Source: JBMOLK01 sp049325575 (lineage in GTDB: Bacteria > Bacillota > Clostridia > Acetivibrionales > Acetivibrionaceae). From it: a stretch of 37,218 bases of DNA. The notes beneath the pieces are model-generated. The model had not been told where the DNA came from. It did no database searches and saw nothing but the letters and a program-made list of their open reading frames with translations. Positions within the stretch are counted from its first letter, which is position 1. Each line of letters begins with the position of its first letter. The stretch is taken from contig JBMOLK010000303.1 of NCBI GenBank assembly GCA_049325575.1, forward strand, positions 1-37,218, read 5' to 3'. Both the position numbers and the translations under genes were made by a program. Below are positions 32,922-37,218 of the stretch, piece by piece.

Positions 32922-34715
32922 CTATAACATCAATTTATTTAAATCTATCCTTTGTACTTCGTCATCATATACTAAAATTAAAATATTTTCTTCAATTTGT
33001 AAAGTGGAGTTTTTTTCACCAAAATCAATTACATAACCAATATATGGTTTATCGCTGATACTTTGAATTTCAAGAACATGATTTTTATCTTTGATACCAA
33101 ACTCCGGTGCATACCACCCGTTATTACGCTCTCCAAACAAAGATCCTTCACTTAAGGAATTTATTGTGTGAACCTGTGCATACCTCTGCTTTTGCTTCCA
33201 TACTTCCCATGTCCCATTATTTTTTAAGTCAAACTCCGGGTGAAAGTGAACATAACTTTTCACAGTTTTCGTACCTTTACAGCTAACTTTATCTAAAACC
33301 ACCAATATATCCGGACAGCTAAAAAAAATATATCTTTCGTGACTACTGCCTTTTTGATTAATGTAGCTGCCTCTAAAATAGTTAGTGTTTTCTGTCCTTG
33401 CTATATTACCCTTGACATTATAGATTCTTTTTGCAACCCTAAAACTTCCCCAATAATGTGACTGTTCCACATCATCAATCATCAGCGTATTGTGAGACCT
33501 TGTACTTCTAAAGAAGTCCCTCCACTCTCCTTTTTCATACTCATAGGTGCCCGAGTTTACAATAAACGGCATACCGTCTATGGACAGCTCATAACTAAGA
33601 GCATCACAGTGCCCGTGGGCAGGAAGGTATGAGGGACAAACTTCCCCGCAATCTATAATAATCTTTTTATCCTTATAATGCATTATATAATAGCCGCTAT
33701 CATCAAAACATGTCCTATAGTCGGGCTTTAGTCCGAAATACTTTTCTGATGCATATAACAGTGACTCAGTACTTTTGGCAATATTGTTACCACTATCATT
33801 AAACAGCGGTGTCGTACCCATATCCTTCTCTAATGAGTAAATACAATCTATCATTTTTTTTAACTTAAGCATAACGGTTTTGGGTATTTCAATACTACTG
33901 CTTTTCAGCCAGAAAGCTATTTTTATCAGATCTTCCAATATGATTTTGTGGTACATCGGGCTTAGTTCAAAGTGCATACCATCATTCATTATCTGCTCAT
34001 CCAGCTGTTTTACCAATTCTGACACAAATTTATTCAAAACATGCTTATCTCCAAAGAATACACTTCCAATTATTAATGCCTTAATATTTTCAAAGTAATG
34101 GTTTCCAAGTACATCCTTCTCCAGATTCCTCTGAAGGTATAAATATTGAAGATAAATTGATCTGATATATTTATCTCTAAACTCAATATCACCTTCTATT
34201 TTACCTTCAAACATTTCATACCCGCATATCCAGTTGGTTATTCTTAAAGACAGGGTATACGGGTGCCAACCATCCCCGGTAAAAGCTATATTATGGTCAA
34301 TCCAAGCATTTACCAATTCTTTGAACTTAATGTATATAGTATCGTCCTTATTTTCCTTATAAGCTTTGGCAAGAGGATAAATAAAGTCAAAATAATGCAG
34401 ATTATACCGCCAAAGATGTTGAAGCTTCCTATCATTCCATGCTCCGGCAATATCAATTTTTCTCTTTGAATAAAGAAAAGTGAATTCATTATTCATTAGC
34501 TCATTAATATTGTACCTATTCAAAAAACCGGGATCAAAATCAAGTTCTAAAACAGTGAAGGAAGTTATATTAGTTTTAGGTATACTATTGATTTTGATTT
34601 TACTGTTAAGCTTTAGCCGTTTGCATATGACCTTTTTTGTTCTATGATAAACCTGCGAAAGCTTCATATATTTTACTGTATTATAATACAAACTAAATCT
34701 GCCCATATAATCCAC
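32922..34715 (-). CDS. Heparinase II/III-family protein in a glycan cluster
   Basis: About 597 residues. The N-terminal alpha/alpha toroid shows WRYNLHYFDFIYPLA, DGWHPYTLSLRITNWICGYEMF, DVLGNHYFENIKALIIG and DGMHFELSPMYHKIILEDLI. The C-terminal beta-sandwich has YLPAHGHCDALSYELSIDGMPFIVNSGTYEYEKG and RSTRSHNTLMIDDVEQS (His and Tyr region of the lyase fold). No signal peptide is visible, as in other family members encoded in polysaccharide gene clusters, where the enzyme may epimerise, process or trim uronic-acid-containing polymer; this fits a ManNAcA-containing repeat. Start: GTG at 34715 or ATG at 34706; the site is weak in both cases. Confidence 0.8.
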   Translation of the reverse strand: MDYMGRFSLYYNTVKYMKLSQVYHRTKKVICKRLKLNSKIKINSIPKTNITSFTVLELDFDPGFLNRYNINELMNNEFTFLYSKRKIDIAGAWNDRKLQHLWRYNLHYFDFIYPLAKAYKENKDDTIYIKFKELVNAWIDHNIAFTGDGWHPYTLSLRITNWICGYEMFEGKIEGDIEFRDKYIRSIYLQYLYLQRNLEKDVLGNHYFENIKALIIGSVFFGDKHVLNKFVSELVKQLDEQIMNDGMHFELSPMYHKIILEDLIKIAFWLKSSSIEIPKTVMLKLKKMIDCIYSLEKDMGTTPLFNDSGNNIAKSTESLLYASEKYFGLKPDYRTCFDDSGYYIMHYKDKKIIIDCGEVCPSYLPAHGHCDALSYELSIDGMPFIVNSGTYEYEKGEWRDFFRSTRSHNTLMIDDVEQSHYWGSFRVAKRIYNVKGNIARTENTNYFRGSYINQKGSSHERYIFFSCPDILVVLDKVSCKGTKTVKSYVHFHPEFDLKNNGTWEVWKQKQRYAQVHTINSLSEGSLFGERNNGWYAPEFGIKDKNHVLEIQSISDKPYIGYVIDFGEKNSTLQIEENILILVYDDEVQRIDLNKLML

Positions 34716-34718
34716 GAC

Positions 34719-36881
34719 CTATATCCTAACTGGCTCGTTCTTTATTAAGGATTCTTTCACTTTAAACGTTGCAAGAGTATTTAAAAATATCTCATCCATA
34801 GTAATGGGAATATCCGATTTACCTCTTAAATAATCTATATATTTTGAATAAAGTAAATAAAAACCTTTATCCATCCCTGAAGTTTTAACTTTATTCACTT
34901 TGCCGCCATTCCAAATAGTTGTCTTGAGAAAATTCTCACAGCTAACCACCATACCATTAGAGAATATCTCTATCTTCTCTTTGGGGTAACTCTTATCGCC
35001 TACGGAGCTATATAATATATTGGCAACTGAACCATCCTCAAATGACAGGGTGGTTACTATATTGTCCTCATTAATAATATCATTCTTACTGTCAGACATC
35101 TTCTGTGTGTAAACCTGTACAGGTTTTGAACCAACTATATATTGTATGAGATCAACAAAGTGACATACCTCTCCAATAATTCTTCCACCACCAACCTCCG
35201 GGTCATTAATCCAATGTCCCTTAGGTATATTCCCTGCATTAACCCTATAAGTAATCATGTATGGAGAACTATTGGCACTAAATAGTTTCTTAATCTCCTG
35301 AACATGCTTTGAAAACCTTCTGTTAAACCCAACCATCAACGATCTTTCAGGATGACTTTTTACCAGCTCCTTTATAGCCTCCAGTTCTTCCTCCTTTATA
35401 CAAAGCGGCTTTTCAACATAGACATCCTTACCTTTTAGAATTGATTCCTCCACCATTGTATAATGCAGATTATGAGTTGATGTGATTACTGCCAGATTAA
35501 CATTTTTATCGTCAAGAATCTCCTTATAATTACCTGCAGCATATTTAAAGCCGTATTTATCTGCTATATTTTTTGCATGCATGCCTTGAGCAGATGCAAC
35601 ACCCACCAGATCTATATCGCTTATCTTGCTGAACTCAGGCATTAGAACTGACTGGGTAAAGTTACCCGCCCCTATCAGTCCGACCTTGATAGGACTGTTC
35701 TCCATATTCTTTTTACTGTTTGTAATTGCTACTTTACTTTCAATCTTTTTATCTGCGTCATATTTTAATAGAACTCCGATGAACCTTTCTTTGTTAGGGT
35801 TGTCCGTTATCATACTATATGCCTCTAAAGCCTTTTCAAAGGTAAAAACATGTGTTATCAGCGGCTCTATATTTACAAGGCCCTCTTCTACCAGCCTTAC
35901 AAATTCCTGCATATTTCTGCGTTCTGTCCATCTTATATATCCAATGGGATAGTCGTTACCCTTTTCCTCATACTGATAATCATATCTTCCTGGACCATAA
36001 GACCTTGAAAACTTAAAGTTTAGCTCCTTATCATAATACGGCTTACGCGGCAAGTCCATACCCGTTACACCAACCATCACAACTGTTGCCCTATCTCTTG
36101 CTATATCCGCGGCAAGCTCTACAGGAGCATTTTCTTTAGTCGAAGCTGTAATTACTATTTTATCAACGCCATAGCCATCAGTAAAATCATTAACCTTTTT
36201 GACAGGTTCATCCTTACCTAAGACAACTCCGGCATCCATACCGTTTTTCATTGCCAAATCTATTTTTGAAGGATCGAACTCAAATCCAATAACTCTACAA
36301 CCGGCGGCCTTCAATATCTGTGCGGTTATTTGCCCCAATAACCCTAATCCAACCACCGCAACATACTCGCCAAAAGCAACCTCTGCCTGTCTAACCCCTT
36401 GCATTGCTATAGACCCTAATGTTGTGAATGCCAACTCCTGAAGCTTTTCAACATTTCTTATTTTTACAAACAGGTTCTGCGGAACATAATTTATTTCCGC
36501 GTGGTTGGCATAACCTGCACCAGCACACGCAACGAAGTCACCAACCTTTACATCATCAATTTTACTGCCAACTTCAACTACCTGGCCAACACAACTATAC
36601 CCTAGAGGAATTGGTGTTTCAATTTTGTTCATTACACTCTTATAAGTATTTATAAGACCTTCATTTTTAACCTTGTTAATTACCTGTTTTACCAGGTCGG
36701 GCCTCTCCTGGGCTTTACCAAGATAACTTTTCTTTGCAAGGTCTATAATCATTTTTTCCGTACCGGCACTTATTAAAGAGTAAAAACTTCTTACCAAAAT
36801 ACCATTACCCTTTATTACTGGAGATGGAATATCTTCCAAGCTCATTTCGCCAGTCTTAAAGTTCTGAACTATTTGCTTCAT
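34719..36881 (-). CDS. Bi-domain oxidoreductase: MDR alcohol dehydrogenase fused to Gfo/Idh/MocA
   Basis: About 720 residues, two enzymes in one chain. Residues about 1-370 are a medium-chain zinc-type dehydrogenase (RSFYSLISAGTEKM, PLGYSCVGQVVEVG, VAVVGLGLLGQITAQIL). From about 385 a Gfo/Idh/MocA domain follows: VGLIGAGNFTQSVLMPEF, TSTHNLHYTMVEESILKGKDVYVEKPLCI (EKP motif), RRFSKHVQEI, and GGRIIGEVCHFVDLIQYI. Fusions of this kind occur in exopolysaccharide and O-antigen clusters. The substrate is probably a nucleotide sugar. I chose ATG 36881 (GGGGGGTAAGG upstream); the ORF opens eight codons earlier, where no site exists. The start overlaps the preceding asparagine-synthase gene by 26 bases. 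Confidence 0.92.
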   Translation of the reverse strand: MKQIVQNFKTGEMSLEDIPSPVIKGNGILVRSFYSLISAGTEKMIIDLAKKSYLGKAQERPDLVKQVINKVKNEGLINTYKSVMNKIETPIPLGYSCVGQVVEVGSKIDDVKVGDFVACAGAGYANHAEINYVPQNLFVKIRNVEKLQELAFTTLGSIAMQGVRQAEVAFGEYVAVVGLGLLGQITAQILKAAGCRVIGFEFDPSKIDLAMKNGMDAGVVLGKDEPVKKVNDFTDGYGVDKIVITASTKENAPVELAADIARDRATVVMVGVTGMDLPRKPYYDKELNFKFSRSYGPGRYDYQYEEKGNDYPIGYIRWTERRNMQEFVRLVEEGLVNIEPLITHVFTFEKALEAYSMITDNPNKERFIGVLLKYDADKKIESKVAITNSKKNMENSPIKVGLIGAGNFTQSVLMPEFSKISDIDLVGVASAQGMHAKNIADKYGFKYAAGNYKEILDDKNVNLAVITSTHNLHYTMVEESILKGKDVYVEKPLCIKEEELEAIKELVKSHPERSLMVGFNRRFSKHVQEIKKLFSANSSPYMITYRVNAGNIPKGHWINDPEVGGGRIIGEVCHFVDLIQYIVGSKPVQVYTQKMSDSKNDIINEDNIVTTLSFEDGSVANILYSSVGDKSYPKEKIEIFSNGMVVSCENFLKTTIWNGGKVNKVKTSGMDKGFYLLYSKYIDYLRGKSDIPITMDEIFLNTLATFKVKESLIKNEPVRI

Positions 36882-37218
36882 CCTTACCCCCCGCTTTTTG
36901 CTCACTAAAAAATGTTTTTAACCACAATTCAAGTGTATATAAATTCCATATCTTCATTGCGTTGTCCTTTATACCGGCGTAATGCTGGTTTATCAGTTCA
37001 CATATCTTACCACTGCAAATATATTTGGTTATCTCTCCACTTCCAAGCTTTTGTATTTCGTCCCTCAAATCATTATATATCCAGCTTTTAACGGGCATTG
37101 TAAACCCGGCTTTTTTCCTGTTAACAAAACTATCACTGTAATATTTTCTTGCTACCTGTTTTAAACCATATTTTAAGGTATTGTTATTTATTTTAAAGCT
37201 ATCCGGCATATTAAATAC
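36856..37218 (-). CDS. Asparagine synthase family protein, C-terminal part (runs off the window)
   Basis: Only the last about 120 codons are in the window; the frame is open through the right edge (VFNMPDSFKIN at the edge). LPDSFKINNNTLKYGLKQVARKYYSDSFVNRKKAGFTMPVKSWI (given in part: NTLKYGLKQVARKYYSDSF) and IWNLYTLELWLKTFF are the tail pattern of AsnB-type proteins in surface-polysaccharide clusters, which transfer amide nitrogen from glutamine to a sugar acid or sugar rather than make asparagine for protein. The N-terminal glutaminase domain is outside. It is the first gene of the operon that can be seen here. Confidence 0.88.
   Translation of the reverse strand, partial: VFNMPDSFKINNNTLKYGLKQVARKYYSDSFVNRKKAGFTMPVKSWIYNDLRDEIQKLGSGEITKYICSGKICELINQHYAGIKDNAMKIWNLYTLELWLKTFFSEQKAGGKDEANSSEL

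Overview
The window looks like chromosome from an anaerobic, spore-forming, low-GC Clostridia species of the Acetivibrio / Ruminiclostridium type. The evidence is AT-rich DNA with Gram-positive ribosome binding sites and sigma-A promoters, a WalRK operon ending in murA-walJ-rlmH, a Spo0E-like phosphatase gene, FMN_bind lipoproteins, and a secreted beta-propeller protein with a C-terminal stalk (copper-amine-oxidase-N-like) domain. Species is not determined.

Layout. (1) 1-0.8 kb: the 3' remnant of a tyrosine integrase sits beside an intact tRNA-Ser(GGA) gene, the scar of an integrative element. (2) 0.8-5.6 kb: a DUF3298-like lipoprotein, a lipoprotein with two FMN-binding domains behind a perfect-consensus promoter, a LacI-type regulator and a YdcF (DUF218) protein. 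(3) 5.7-9.0 kb: two paralogous MarR regulators, each heading a unit of flavodoxin/FMN proteins, with a shared TACGTAAT operator-like word in their promoters. (4) 9.1-12.7 kb: a scrap zone with a TIR protein joined to a truncated phage-type protein, a decayed beta-propeller gene carrying four separate lesions, and a lone IS3-family end. (5) 12.7-18.09 kb: a roughly 5.4-kb island lying exactly downstream of rlmH and flanked by a direct repeat of the rlmH 3' end (core ATTTACTTATGATA). This is the same target and site architecture used by staphylococcal SCC elements. Its cargo is a SAMHD1-like HD phosphohydrolase, a DUF2284 cysteine-rich protein, a radical SAM protein and a second, unrelated HD protein; it carries no recombinase. 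(6) 18.1-26.4 kb: the Wal operon read leftwards (walR, walK, a small secreted protein, walH, walI, murA, walJ, rlmH). (7) 26.7-26.9 kb: spo0E-like gene. (8) 27-37.2 kb: an exopolysaccharide / surface glycan operon read leftwards (asparagine-synthase-like, bi-domain oxidoreductase, heparinase-like, GT4, epimerase, UDP-ManNAc dehydrogenase, initiating sugar transferase, FlaA1/CapD-type dehydratase), running off the right edge.

How it fits together. The right half is core cell-envelope biology: WalRK control of wall turnover, MurA for peptidoglycan precursor, RlmH for ribosome maturation, and surface glycan assembly. The left half is accessory: redox flavoproteins under MarR control and several layers of mobile-element debris. 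The best candidate for an undescribed system is the rlmH-borne island, whose enzyme set (SAMHD1-like dNTPase fold, radical SAM, DUF2284, second HD enzyme) suggests nucleotide-directed defence or small-molecule/peptide modification. The function is inferred, not shown.
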